Positions 33,384-42,715 are shown, numbered from the stretch's first letter. The stretch: DNA of 64,000 nt from Streptomyces sp. CG4 (GCF_041080655.1 NZ_CP163525.1:5952001-6016000), one strand, 5' to 3'. Program-made: numbers and translations. Notes: generated from the sequence alone by a model not told the origin.

Positions 33384-33677
33384 ATGAGCACTCTTGAGCC
33401 CGAGCGCGGGACTGGTACGGGGACCCTCGTAGAGCCGACGCCGCAGGTGTCCCACGGCGACGGTGACCACGAGCGCTACGCCCATTACGTCCAGAAGGAC
33501 AAGATCATGGCGAGCGCCCTCGACGGCACTCCCGTCGTGGCGCTGTGCGGCAAGGTCTGGGTGCCGGGCCGCGACCCGAAGAAGTACCCCGTGTGCCCCA
33601 TGTGCAAGGAGATCTACGAGTCCATGGGCAGCGGCGGCGACGACAAGGGCAAGGGCGGCAAGGGCGGCGACAAGTAA
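33384..33677 (+). CDS. DUF3039 zinc-binding-like small protein
   Basis: A 97-residue actinobacterial protein. The core HYVQKDKIMASALDGTPVVALCGKVWVPGRDPKKYPVCPMCKEIYE has His34, Cys55 and a CxxC pair at 71/74, a plausible zinc site. The tail is Gly/Lys/Asp-rich. TACCCT ends 7 nt before the ATG, suggesting a leaderless message. Function is unknown. Confidence 0.88.
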   Translation: MSTLEPERGTGTGTLVEPTPQVSHGDGDHERYAHYVQKDKIMASALDGTPVVALCGKVWVPGRDPKKYPVCPMCKEIYESMGSGGDDKGKGGKGGDK

Positions 33678-33733
33678 GGATCCGTCGAGGACCTGTCGAG
33701 GACCCGTCGAGGATTCGTCTGTCCGAGGTCGTG

Positions 33734-33774
33734 AGGCCTCCGGTGCGTGCGCGGTGCGCGCGTGCCGGAGGCCT
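33734..33774 (+). terminator. Terminator after the DUF3039 gene
   Basis: A 10-bp stem (33734-33743 with 33765-33774) is continued by further G+C pairs towards the loop and followed by TCGTGTTCT. Confidence 0.75.
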
Positions 33775-33841
33775 TCGTGTTCTCTGGCCATGAGTGGTCG
33801 AGACCTGTAGCCTCCCTCGCAGTTGTGCATGGTGGAACGGT

Positions 33842-33860
33842 CGTTGCACTCGATGCAACG
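33842..33860. promoter_or_regulatory. Inverted repeat upstream of the hexosaminidase
   Basis: CGTTGCA-n5-TGCAACG lies 26 bp before the ATG and 29 bp after a TAGCCT hexamer (33808-33813). It does not match the DasR site TGGTCTAGACCA, so another repressor would be involved. Confidence 0.5.
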
Positions 33861-33886
33861 CATCTGGCGGAGGTGCGGCGGGCGAC

Positions 33887-35557
33887 ATGAGCGACACACC
33901 CCTCTTCCCGGAACCCGACGTGGCACTGATCCCCGCGCCGGGTCGCCTTTCGGCCTCGCTGCCCGGTGGCGGCACCGGATTCGTCATCGACGCGGGCACC
34001 GAGATCGAGGCCACCGAAGGCACCGAGCGGGTCGCACGCTGGCTGCGGGCGACCGTCGGCGCGGCGACCGGGCTGCCGCTGGCCCCGCACCGCCACAGCG
34101 GCTCCCGCATCCTGCTGCGCATCAACCCCGCGCTCGAGGACGAACTCGGCAGCGACGAGGGCTACCAGCTGTGTGCCGACGGACATCTCGTCTGCATCGA
34201 CGGCGCCGGCGAGGCCGGGGTGTTCTGGGGCGCCCAGACCTTCCGTCAACTGCTCGGCCCGGAGGCCTTCCGGCGCGCCCCGGTCACTGGCCGGACCGAG
34301 TGGGAGTTCCCGGCCGTCACCGTCCGCGACGCCCCAAGATTCCGCTGGCGCGGTCTTCTCCTCGATGTGGCCCGGCACTTCATGCCCAAGGAAGGCGTGC
34401 TGCGCTATCTCGATCTGATGGCCGCGCACAAACTCAACGTCTTCCACTTCCATCTGACCGACGACCAGGGCTGGCGGATCGAGATCAGGCGGTATCCGAA
34501 ACTGGCCGAAACCGCCTCCTGGCGGGCGCGGTCGAAATTCGGTCACCGCGCGTCCCCCTTGTGGGAGGAGAAACCGCACGGGGGTTACTACACCCAGGAC
34601 GACATCCGGGAGATCGTCGCCTATGCCGCCGAGCGGCATATCACCGTCGTCCCGGAAATCGACGTACCCGGCCATTCGCAGGCCGCCATCGCCGCGTATC
34701 CGGAACTCGGCAACACCGATGTCATCGACACCACCGCCCTCGACGTCTGGGACAACTGGGGGATCTCCGCCAACGTACTCGCCCCCACTGACACCACCCT
34801 GCGCTTCTACGAGGGGGTGTTCGAAGAAGTCCTGGAGCTGTTCCCCTCGCGGTTCGTCCATGTCGGCGGCGACGAGTGCCGCAAGGAGCAGTGGACCGGG
34901 TCGGTGACCGCCAAGACCCGGATCGCGGACCTCGGCCTCGCCGACGAGGACGCGCTGCAGTCGTGGTTCATCGGCCACTTCGACGCGTGGCTCGCCGCGC
35001 GCGGGCGGCGGCTCATCGGCTGGGACGAGATCCTGGAGGGCGGGCTCGCGAAGGGCGCCGCGGTGTCGTCCTGGCGCGGCTACGGCGGCGGGATCGCGGC
35101 CGCGCGGGCCGGCCACGACGTCGTCATGTGCCCCGAACAGTACGTGTATCTGGACCACCGTCAGGCCCCGGGCGAGGACGAGCCGGTGCCCATCGGGTTC
35201 GTGCGCACCCTGGAGGACGTCTACCGGTTCGAACCCGTCCCGGACGACCTCACCGAGGCGGAGGCCCGGCATGTGCTGGGCACGCAGGCCAACGTCTGGA
35301 CCGAGGTGCTGGAGGACAGCGCGCGCGTGGACTACCAGACCTTTCCCCGGCTCGCGGCCTTCGCCGAGGTGGCCTGGAGCCGGCTGCCCGCTCCCGCGCA
35401 GCGGGACTTCGCCGGTTTCGAGCGCCGTATGGCCGCCCATTACCCGCGACTTGACGCCCTCGGCGTCGCCTACCGGCCGCCCACCGGGCCCCGCCCGTGG
35501 CAGCGGCGGCCCGGTGTGCCCGGTCGCCCGATCGAGGGGCAGCCGCCGAACAAGTGA
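33887..35557 (+). CDS. Beta-N-acetylhexosaminidase (GH20)
   Basis: A 556-residue family 20 glycosidase that removes terminal N-acetylhexosamine, for example from chitin fragments. An N-terminal GH20b domain (to about 150) precedes the barrel (FRWRGLLLDVARHFMP, FHFHLTDDQGWRIEI). The catalytic pair Asp329-Glu330 is in VHVGGDECRKEQW. No signal peptide is visible, so it is probably cytoplasmic and acts on imported chito-oligosaccharides. The start at 33887 is chosen at the beginning of the conserved part; the RBS is weak. Confidence 0.92.
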   Translation: MSDTPLFPEPDVALIPAPGRLSASLPGGGTGFVIDAGTEIEATEGTERVARWLRATVGAATGLPLAPHRHSGSRILLRINPALEDELGSDEGYQLCADGHLVCIDGAGEAGVFWGAQTFRQLLGPEAFRRAPVTGRTEWEFPAVTVRDAPRFRWRGLLLDVARHFMPKEGVLRYLDLMAAHKLNVFHFHLTDDQGWRIEIRRYPKLAETASWRARSKFGHRASPLWEEKPHGGYYTQDDIREIVAYAAERHITVVPEIDVPGHSQAAIAAYPELGNTDVIDTTALDVWDNWGISANVLAPTDTTLRFYEGVFEEVLELFPSRFVHVGGDECRKEQWTGSVTAKTRIADLGLADEDALQSWFIGHFDAWLAARGRRLIGWDEILEGGLAKGAAVSSWRGYGGGIAAARAGHDVVMCPEQYVYLDHRQAPGEDEPVPIGFVRTLEDVYRFEPVPDDLTEAEARHVLGTQANVWTEVLEDSARVDYQTFPRLAAFAEVAWSRLPAPAQRDFAGFERRMAAHYPRLDALGVAYRPPTGPRPWQRRPGVPGRPIEGQPPNK

Positions 35558-35627
35558 CCGTGGCGTCCGGCGCCTGTCCCGAACAAGTGCCGGAAAACCG
35601 CTCCAAGGATCACCAAAGAGTGTCAAT

Positions 35628-35639
35628 CGGTGCGCACCG
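35628..35639. promoter_or_regulatory. Palindrome upstream of the xanthine-dehydrogenase-like operon
   Basis: CGGTGCGCACCG is a perfect 12-bp palindrome in the 230-bp region before the operon. It may be an operator; nothing identifies the protein. Confidence 0.35.
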
Positions 35640-35787
35640 GTGATGCCGTGTGAAAACGGACCATCTCCGCGATGAGGTGGGCGAATGCCTCCTAGCGGAC
35701 CCCCGCGTTCGGCCCTTGCGAAGATGTGCCAGAGTTGCCACGTCCGCCCTGTGAGCACGTACCGTACGGCCACACAGGTGGGACCAG

Positions 35788-36708
35788 GTGGGGCAGCGGG
35801 AAGGGGCAGCCGGTTTGACCACGCACGCACCGCAGGCGGCGCAGGCCGTCACGCTGCCCACGACGCTGGACGAGGCGGTGGCGGCCCTCGCCGCGATGCC
35901 CGCCGCGGTCCCCGTCGCGGGCGGTACCGACCTGATGGCCGCCGTCAACTCCGGCCAGCTCAGGCCCGCCGCCCTGGTGGGCCTCGGGCGGATCAGCGAG
36001 ATCCGCGGCTGGCAGTACCAGGACGGCCACGCGCTGCTCGGCGCGGGCCTCACGCACGCGCGCATGGGCCGCCCCGACTTCGCGGCCCTGATTCCGGCGC
36101 TCGCCGCCGCCGCGCGCGCCGCGGGCCCGCCGCACATCCGCAACGCGGGCACCCTGGGCGGCAACATCGCCTCGGCCGCTCCGACGGGTGACGCGCTGCC
36201 GGTCCTCGCCGCCCTGGAGGCGACGCTGATCATCGCGGGCTCGGGCGGAGCCCGCCGGGAGATCCCGGTGTCGCACCTGCTGGCCGGCATGGAGATGCTG
36301 CGCGGCGGCGAACTCATCGGCTACGTGCGCGTGCCGCTGCTGCACGCCCCGCAGGTCTTCCTGAAGGCGACCGGACGCACCGGCCCCGGCCGGGCACTGG
36401 CCTCCGTGGCGCTCGTCCTCGACCCCGCCCGGCGCGGAGTGCGGTGCGCCGTGGGCGCCATAGCGCCGATGCCGCTGCGGCCCCTGGAGGCCGAGCAGTG
36501 GGTCGCGCAGCTGATCGACTGGGACAACGACCGCGCGCTCGTGCCGGAGGCCCTGAACGCCTTCGGCGAGTACGTCGCCGCGGCCTGCATCCCGGACCCG
36601 GCACCGGAGTCCGACGGTTCGGTGGCCCCGCTTCCGCCCGCCGTACTGCACCTGCGGCGCACCGTCGCCGCACTGGCCCGACGAGCACTGGGGAGGGCGC
36701 TGTCGTGA
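35788..36708 (+). CDS. Xanthine-dehydrogenase-like FAD-binding subunit
   Basis: A 306-residue flavoprotein of the molybdenum hydroxylase family (CoxM/XdhB type). FAD contacts are in place: VPVAGGTDLMAAVNSG and IRNAGTLGGNIASAAPTGDALP, followed by the CO_deh_flav_C domain. It passes electrons from the iron-sulfur subunit to an acceptor. GTG 35788 or TTG 35815 could start it; the latter has AAGGGG 8 nt upstream. GTGA overlap with the next gene shows translational coupling. Confidence 0.88.
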   Translation: MGQREGAAGLTTHAPQAAQAVTLPTTLDEAVAALAAMPAAVPVAGGTDLMAAVNSGQLRPAALVGLGRISEIRGWQYQDGHALLGAGLTHARMGRPDFAALIPALAAAARAAGPPHIRNAGTLGGNIASAAPTGDALPVLAALEATLIIAGSGGARREIPVSHLLAGMEMLRGGELIGYVRVPLLHAPQVFLKATGRTGPGRALASVALVLDPARRGVRCAVGAIAPMPLRPLEAEQWVAQLIDWDNDRALVPEALNAFGEYVAAACIPDPAPESDGSVAPLPPAVLHLRRTVAALARRALGRALS

Positions 36709-39002
36709 CCGACGACCAGCACGGACAGGGCACGCCCCGGGGCGGCGGGCGCTGGGACCCGCTGCCCCAGGGCGACTACGACGACGGCGCCACCGCGTTC
36801 GTCAAGCTCCCCGAGGGCGGCATCGACGCCCTGCTGTCCGGCGACAGCCCGCTGGCCGCGCCCGGACACGGCTATGTGCCGCCGCAGATAGCGGTCGCCC
36901 CCGGCGCCGACGACCCCGCCGCGCCCGGCACGTGGACGGCGCCCGCGAGCGGCGTCGAGTGGCCCGACCCGAACGCCACGCCCCAGGCGCCGCCCGCCGA
37001 CGACCGGTTCACCTACCAGCCCGGCGCGACCCAGCAGTGGACCTTCGAGGAGCCCGCGGCGGCCCCGGCCGCGCCCGGACACGACGTCACCGGGCAGTGG
37101 TCCATCCCGGTCGCCGGCGGTGATCTTCCGGACGAATCGGGCGAGTTCACCACGTCCTCCCTGGTCGAGCAGTGGGGCGGCACCCCGCCGGCCACGCTGC
37201 CCGGCGGCGCGCCCGCACCCTGGGCGACGGAGGGCGCGGGCCACCCCTGGGGCCGCCCCGCGGATCCCGACCACACCGACCACACCGGCCTGCCCGACCA
37301 CACCGACGCACACCCGGCGGGCGCTCCGGCCGCACAGGCGCCGGGCGGTACGGGGGCACAGGCGCCAGGCGGCGCGGCCGCGCAGGGGTACGCGCGGGAC
37401 GAGCAGTACGCAACCGATGACCAGTACGCAACCGATGACCAGTACGCAACCGATGAGCGGTTCGCGTCCGATGAGCGGTTCGCGCCGGATGGGCAGTTCG
37501 CGGCCGAAGGCCAGTACGCGCTGAATAGGCAGTACGCCCACGATGAGCGGTACGGGCAGGGCCTGACCGGTCGCGAAGAGGCCGGCCGCGAGGTCGGCCA
37601 CGAAGAGCCCAGGCGCGAGTCGGCCGGTCACGAGAGGGCTGGTCACGAGGCGGCCAGGCGCGATTCGGCCGGGCGCGATTCGGCCGGGCGGGGAGAGCCC
37701 GGCCCGGCGGACGCCGGGCACGCACCGGCCGGTCGGGCGGACGCCGGTCCCGCCGACGCCGCGCACGCGCATACGCACGTCGAGGCCGGTCACCCGGGCG
37801 AGTTCGCCGAGCCGGCGGAGCCGGGTGCCGAACCGGCCGCGGTGTCGGACGTGGCGCAGGACACGGACGGCCATGGCCCCGCGGAGGCCCCTGGGCGCCC
37901 CGCTGACGGCCCGGCGGGCCACGACGGCCCCGCAGGGCCCCCCGAAGTCCCCCAGGGCGCCACAGCGCCCGACGCGCCCGTCACGCCGCCTTCGGCCGAC
38001 GCGCCGGTGACCGCCGTCCCGGCGGAACCTCGGCCCCCGGCCGCGGCAGCCGTAGCCGAGCACACCGCCGACGCGCCCGAGACCGCCGTACCGGAAGCCG
38101 TACCGGACGCTGACGACACGCCCGGGAGCGGCGCCGAGGACACCGGCGAGGACACCGCGCCCCGGCCGGAGGCGGCCGCCGCCGAGGAGCACTCCGCGCC
38201 GCTGCCGCCGCACGACGACCACCCGCTCGCGTCCTACGTGCTGCGCGTCAACGGCGTCGACCGGCCCGTCACCGACGCGTGGATCGGCGAGTCGCTGCTC
38301 TACGTCCTGCGGGAGCGGCTCGGTCTGGCGGGCGCCAAGGACGGCTGCTCGCAGGGCGAGTGCGGGGCCTGCAACGTCCAGGTCGACGGCCGTCTGGTCG
38401 CCTCCTGCCTGGCCCCGGCGGTCACCGCGGCCGGCTGCGAGGTGCGTACGGTCGAGGGCCTGGCCGCCGACGGACAGCCCTCCGACGTGCAGCGCGCGCT
38501 CGCCCGGTGCGGCGCCGTGCAGTGCGGTTTCTGCGTGCCGGGCATGGCGATGACCGTGCACGACCTGCTGGAGGGCAACCCGGCGCCCACCGAGCTGGAG
38601 ACCCGGCAGGCGCTCTGCGGCAACCTGTGCCGCTGCTCCGGCTACCGGGGCGTCCTGCAGGCCGTCCAGGAGGTCGTCGAAGAACGCGAGGCGTCCTCCC
38701 ACGCCGCCTCCTCCCACGCCGCCGCCGGCGACGCCGAGACGGACGCGGACGAGGTCCGTATTCCCCACCAGGCGGGCCCCGGCTCCGGCGGCGTCAACCC
38801 GTCGGCGTTCGAGGCCCCGGGCGCGTTCGACACGCCGCCGGCCGCCGCGGCCGGCTACCGCGACGCGCCGGAGGCGTACGGCGCGCCCGACCCGTACGGC
38901 ACGCCCCCGCACGGCACACCGGGACCGCACGACCCGCACGGTCCGCGCGACCAGTACGGTCCGCACGACCCGCACTACGGCCAGGACGGAGGCCAGGCGT
39001 GA
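36705..39002 (+). CDS. 2Fe-2S subunit with giant disordered N-terminal extension
   Basis: A 765-residue protein; the family norm is about 160-200. The [2Fe-2S] subunit proper spans residues about 508-665, with the plant-type cluster GCSQGECGACN (first Cys at 548) and the second cluster CGFC ... CGNLCRCSGY from 607. Before it lie about 500 residues rich in Ala, Pro, Gly and acidic residues, with nine hexapeptide repeats (QYATDD type, residues 234-287) and an Arg/Glu/Ala-rich stretch. A tail of about 100 residues rich in Pro, Tyr, His and Asp follows. GTG at 36705 has GGGAGG upstream and overlaps the FAD gene, and the frame stays open with Streptomyces-like codon use, so the extension seems to be translated. 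No start near the domain has a better signal. Confidence 0.85.
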   Translation: MTDDQHGQGTPRGGGRWDPLPQGDYDDGATAFVKLPEGGIDALLSGDSPLAAPGHGYVPPQIAVAPGADDPAAPGTWTAPASGVEWPDPNATPQAPPADDRFTYQPGATQQWTFEEPAAAPAAPGHDVTGQWSIPVAGGDLPDESGEFTTSSLVEQWGGTPPATLPGGAPAPWATEGAGHPWGRPADPDHTDHTGLPDHTDAHPAGAPAAQAPGGTGAQAPGGAAAQGYARDEQYATDDQYATDDQYATDERFASDERFAPDGQFAAEGQYALNRQYAHDERYGQGLTGREEAGREVGHEEPRRESAGHERAGHEAARRDSAGRDSAGRGEPGPADAGHAPAGRADAGPADAAHAHTHVEAGHPGEFAEPAEPGAEPAAVSDVAQDTDGHGPAEAPGRPADGPAGHDGPAGPPEVPQGATAPDAPVTPPSADAPVTAVPAEPRPPAAAAVAEHTADAPETAVPEAVPDADDTPGSGAEDTGEDTAPRPEAAAAEEHSAPLPPHDDHPLASYVLRVNGVDRPVTDAWIGESLLYVLRERLGLAGAKDGCSQGECGACNVQVDGRLVASCLAPAVTAAGCEVRTVEGLAADGQPSDVQRALARCGAVQCGFCVPGMAMTVHDLLEGNPAPTELETRQALCGNLCRCSGYRGVLQAVQEVVEEREASSHAASSHAAAGDAETDADEVRIPHQAGPGSGGVNPSAFEAPGAFDTPPAAAAGYRDAPEAYGAPDPYGTPPHGTPGPHDPHGPRDQYGPHDPHYGQDGGQA
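37404..37565 (+). repeat. Nine 18-bp coding repeats
   Basis: Tandem units like 'cagtacgcaaccgatgac' encode QYATDD, QYATDD, QYATDE, RFASDE, RFAPDG, QFAAEG, QYALNR, QYAHDE, RYGQGL. The first two are identical at the DNA level and the third differs by one base, so duplication is recent; later ones have drifted. Confidence 0.85.
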
Positions 39003-41308
39003 GCAACGAAGCCGCCACGGCGACCACCGCCGCGGAACCCGCTCCGGAGGCGGAGTCGTCGCCGCACGGCATCGGTGCCTCCCTGCCGCACGCCGACGCC
39101 CGCGCCAAGACCGAGGGCACCTTCCCGTACGCGGCCGACCTGTGGGCCGAGGGCCTGCTGTGGGCGGCCGTGCTGCGCTCCCCGCACGCGCACGCGCGCA
39201 TCGTGTCCATCGACACCAGCCACGCGCGCGAGATGCCCGGCGTACGCGCCGTCGTCACGCACGACGACGTGCCCGGCACCCCGCGCTACGGCCGGGGCAC
39301 CCCCGACCGGCCGGTGTTCGCCTCGGAGGTCGTACGGCACCACGGCGAGCCCATCGCCGCCGTAGCCGCCGACCACCCGGACACCGCGCGGATGGCCGCC
39401 GCCGCCGTCATCGTCGAGTACGAAGTACTCGATCCCGTCACCGACCCGGAGCAGGCCTTCGAGGCGGAACCCCTGCACCCCGACGGCAATCTGATCCGGC
39501 ACATCCCGCTGCACCACGGCGATCAGGACGCCGTCGGCGAGGTCGTCGTCGAGGGCCTGTACCGGATAGGGCGCCAGGACCCGGCCCCGATCGGTGCCGA
39601 GGCCGGTCTCGCCGTGCCCCGTCCCGACGGCGGCGTCGAGCTGTACCTGGCCTCCACCGACCCGCACGCCGACCGCAACACGGCCGCGGCCTGCTACGGC
39701 CTGTCCCCGGATCGGGTGAAGATCGTGGTCACCGGGGTGCCGGGCGCCACCGCCGACCGCGAGGACCAGAGCTTCCAGCTGCCGCTCGGCCTGCTCGCCC
39801 TCAAGACCGGCTGCCCGGTCAAGCTCACGGCCACGCGCGAGGAGTCCTTCCTCGGCCACGCCCACCGCCACCCCACCCTGCTGCGCTACCGCCACCACGC
39901 GGACGCCGAGGGCAAGTTGGTGAAGGTGGAGGCGCAGGTCCTGCTGGACGCGGGCGCGTACGCGGACACCTCCGCCGACTCCCTGGCCGCCGCGGTCTCC
40001 TTCGCGTGCGGCCCGTACGTCGTCCCGAACGCCTTCATCGAGGGCTGGGCCGTACGCACCAACAACCCGCCCTCCGGTCATGTGCGCGGCGAGGGCGCGA
40101 TGCAGGTGTGCGCCGCCTACGAGGCGCAGATGGACAAGCTGGCGAAGAAGCTGGGCCTGGACCCGGCCGAACTGCGGCTGCGCAACGTCCTGGCGACGGG
40201 AGACGTCCTGCCCATTGGCCAGACGGTGACCTGCCCGGCGCCGGTCGCCGAACTCCTGCAGGCGGTACGGGACTTCCCGCTGCCCGCGCTGCCCAAGGAC
40301 GCCCCCGAGGAGGAGTGGCTGCTGCCCGGCGGGCCCGAGGGCGCGGGCGAGCCGGGCGCGGTGCGCCGCGGCGTCGGCTACGGCCTCGGCATGGTGCACA
40401 TGCTCGGCGCGGAGGGCGCCGACGAGGTGTCCACGGCGACGGTCAAGGTCCACGACGGCGTCGCGACCGTCCTCTGCGCCGCCGTGGAGACCGGCCAGGG
40501 CTTCACCACCCTGGCCCGGCAGATCGTCCAGGAGACCCTCGGCATCGAGGAAGTCCATGTGGCGCCCGTCGACACCGACCAGCCGCCGGCCGGCGGGGGC
40601 TGCCGGGGCCGGCACACGTGGGTGTCGGGCGGTGCGGTGGAGCGGGCCGCGAAGATGGTCCGCACACAGCTTCTGCAGCCCCTCGCGCACAAGTTCGGCA
40701 TGTCCACCGAGCTGCTGCAGATCACCGACGGCAAGATCACCTCGTACGACGGTGTGCTGTCGACCACGGTCACCGAGGCGTTGGACGGCAAGGAGCTGTG
40801 GGCCACCGCGCAGTGCCGCCCCCATCCCACCGAGCCGCTCAACGCCTCCGGGCAGGGCGACGCCTTCGTGGGCCTGGCCTTCTGCGCGATCCGCGCGGTG
40901 GTGGATGTCGACATCGAGCTGGGCTCGGTGCGCGTGGTGGAGCTGGCGGTCGCCCAGGACGTGGGCCGGGTCCTCAACCCGACGCAGCTGGCGGCCCGGA
41001 TCGAGGCGGGTGTGACCCAGGGCGTGGGCATCGCGCTGACGGAGAACCTCCGGACGCCCCGCGGCCTGATCCGCCACCCCGACCTGACCGGCTACGCCCT
41101 GCCGACCGCGCTGGACGCCCCGGACATCCGGATCGTCAGACTCGTCGAGGAACGCGACGTCGTCGCCCCCTTCGGCGCCAAGTCCGTCAGCGCGGTCCCG
41201 GTCGTGACGGCACCGGCCGCGATCGCCTCCGCGGTCCGCGCGGCCACCGGCCGCCCGGTCAACCGGCTCCCGATCCGCCCGCAGGCAGCGGTGGTCACGG
41301 CCCAGTGA
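38999..41308 (+). CDS. Xanthine-dehydrogenase-like molybdenum subunit lacking catalytic Glu
   Basis: A 769-residue protein with the aldehyde oxidase/xanthine dehydrogenase large-subunit architecture: domain a/b hammerhead (residues about 30-150), then the molybdopterin-binding domain (PVKLTATREESFLGH, GQGFTTLARQIVQETLGI, LNPTQLAARIEAG). Two hallmarks are changed. Where the family has GGGFGGK, residues 249-256 read GATADRED. In the motif usually GAKGVGE, which supplies the catalytic Glu, it reads GAKSVSA with Ala732. Hydroxylase activity is therefore doubtful. GTG overlaps the iron-sulfur gene stop and has GGAGG upstream. Confidence 0.88.
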   Translation: MSNEAATATTAAEPAPEAESSPHGIGASLPHADARAKTEGTFPYAADLWAEGLLWAAVLRSPHAHARIVSIDTSHAREMPGVRAVVTHDDVPGTPRYGRGTPDRPVFASEVVRHHGEPIAAVAADHPDTARMAAAAVIVEYEVLDPVTDPEQAFEAEPLHPDGNLIRHIPLHHGDQDAVGEVVVEGLYRIGRQDPAPIGAEAGLAVPRPDGGVELYLASTDPHADRNTAAACYGLSPDRVKIVVTGVPGATADREDQSFQLPLGLLALKTGCPVKLTATREESFLGHAHRHPTLLRYRHHADAEGKLVKVEAQVLLDAGAYADTSADSLAAAVSFACGPYVVPNAFIEGWAVRTNNPPSGHVRGEGAMQVCAAYEAQMDKLAKKLGLDPAELRLRNVLATGDVLPIGQTVTCPAPVAELLQAVRDFPLPALPKDAPEEEWLLPGGPEGAGEPGAVRRGVGYGLGMVHMLGAEGADEVSTATVKVHDGVATVLCAAVETGQGFTTLARQIVQETLGIEEVHVAPVDTDQPPAGGGCRGRHTWVSGGAVERAAKMVRTQLLQPLAHKFGMSTELLQITDGKITSYDGVLSTTVTEALDGKELWATAQCRPHPTEPLNASGQGDAFVGLAFCAIRAVVDVDIELGSVRVVELAVAQDVGRVLNPTQLAARIEAGVTQGVGIALTENLRTPRGLIRHPDLTGYALPTALDAPDIRIVRLVEERDVVAPFGAKSVSAVPVVTAPAAIASAVRAATGRPVNRLPIRPQAAVVTAQ

Positions 41309-41334
41309 GCACACCCGGCACGAGCGACTAGCGG

Positions 41335-41365
41335 CGGGCACCGGGGCCCTGTTCACAGGTGCCCG
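41335..41365 (+). terminator. Hairpin after the molybdenum-subunit gene
   Basis: An 8-bp stem (41335-41342 with 41358-41365) with some inner pairing lies 27 nt after the stop. There is no T run. Confidence 0.5.
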
Positions 41366-41560
41366 GTACGGCGGTGCGGGTGATGCTCCCGGGTGCGCAA
41401 CGCCCCCGACGCGCCGGGCGTCCTCCCTGGTGAGGGCCGTTGTCAGTGGGGCGGCGTAGTGTGCTGAGCGGTGGGGGGAAACCGCCAGGGTCGCGTGGGT
41501 CGCGTACGACAACGCACGCGGTCACGCACGCAGATCGCACGGGAAGATCGCGGGGGAGCG

Positions 41561-42715
41561 ATGAGCACGACCGACGCCGGGGTTCCGGCGATCACGCTGA
41601 CCGAGGCGGAGCTGGACCGCTATGTCACGCACGCGCCGACGCGCGGCCTGCTCGGCGGCTCCGGACTGCCCGCGGCCACCGACCTGCTGACCTTCTCCCC
41701 GCTCCGCACGCACGGCCTGCGCACGCTCGCCGACGCCGCGGACGGCCCGTTCCGCGTCGCGGACGAGCTGCGGGACCGGCTGGTGATAGGCGAGCTGCTC
41801 AACCCGGCGGGCATGCGGCGCGAGTCCATCCTGCTCGACGGTGGCACCGGCGAGCTGACGACGGCCTACCTCTTCGACCCGTCCGGCGCCCGCCCCTTCG
41901 CCCCTTCCCTGGACGCCCTCCTGCGCTTCGCCGCGGTCACCGAGGAACTGGCCGGCCTGCGCGGCCGTTTCGCCTCCCTCGCGGGCCGGTACGGCCCCGG
42001 GACGGTGACCGAGGCCACCCGGCGACTGCTCGCCCTCTTCGAGGAGGGCACGGGCGGCAAGGTCCCGCCGTACTGGAAGGCGGCGGCCCTGATCCGCCCG
42101 CTCGCCCTCGTCGCGGGCCCCGGCACGGCGTCCGGGCTCACCCTGGACGTCTCGGCCCGGCTGCTGGACCAGGAGTTCGGGCACGGCCGGGTGGCCCGCT
42201 TCGAGGAGGTCGACTTCCCCGCGACGCTCACGCACGAGCCGACCCGCCGCTTCCTGCGCGAGACCGGGCTGCCGGAGGAGGCGGTCCTCTTCCACGCCGA
42301 CCCGGACGTCCCGCTGCCGACGCTCCGGGAGTACGCCACCGAGGACTACGCCGTCCCTCTGGCCGAACTCCCGGCCCACGCGGACCACTTGATCCGCCTG
42401 GGCCGCCTGGTCGGGGACAACAGCCTGGTGATCGACGGCAGAACGGGCGCGGTCCTGACCTTCAGCGAGCCGGAGGCGACGCTCCACCCCCTCAACACCG
42501 ACGTCTCCACCCTCGCCTTCACGCTCTGGCTCCTCCACCACGAGCGCACGATCGACGAGCACCTCGGCGCCGAACTGACGACCCGCGCCTACGACCAACT
42601 GGCCGCCGCCATGCTCCACACCCTGACCACCCTCGACCCCACGACCACCCTCCCGGCGACGGACTGGCACTACTGGACGGAACAGTTCCGCGACGAGACG
42701 GGCGGCGCCCTCTGA
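41561..42715 (+). CDS. SUKH-4-like immunity-family protein, internally duplicated
   Basis: A 384-residue cytoplasmic protein. It resembles the SUKH-4 group of immunity proteins. Two related halves are visible: YVTHAPTRGLLGGSGLPA with RLVIGELLN ... ILLDGGTGELTTAYLF, and LTHEPTRRFLRETGLPEE with RLVGDNSLVIDGRTGAVLTF. SUKH proteins often neutralise polymorphic toxins, but no toxin gene is next to it here. GGGGGAG ends 2 nt before the ATG. It lies beside the tRNA-Cys segment, a common place for accessory genes. Confidence 0.7.
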   Translation: MSTTDAGVPAITLTEAELDRYVTHAPTRGLLGGSGLPAATDLLTFSPLRTHGLRTLADAADGPFRVADELRDRLVIGELLNPAGMRRESILLDGGTGELTTAYLFDPSGARPFAPSLDALLRFAAVTEELAGLRGRFASLAGRYGPGTVTEATRRLLALFEEGTGGKVPPYWKAAALIRPLALVAGPGTASGLTLDVSARLLDQEFGHGRVARFEEVDFPATLTHEPTRRFLRETGLPEEAVLFHADPDVPLPTLREYATEDYAVPLAELPAHADHLIRLGRLVGDNSLVIDGRTGAVLTFSEPEATLHPLNTDVSTLAFTLWLLHHERTIDEHLGAELTTRAYDQLAAAMLHTLTTLDPTTTLPATDWHYWTEQFRDETGGAL

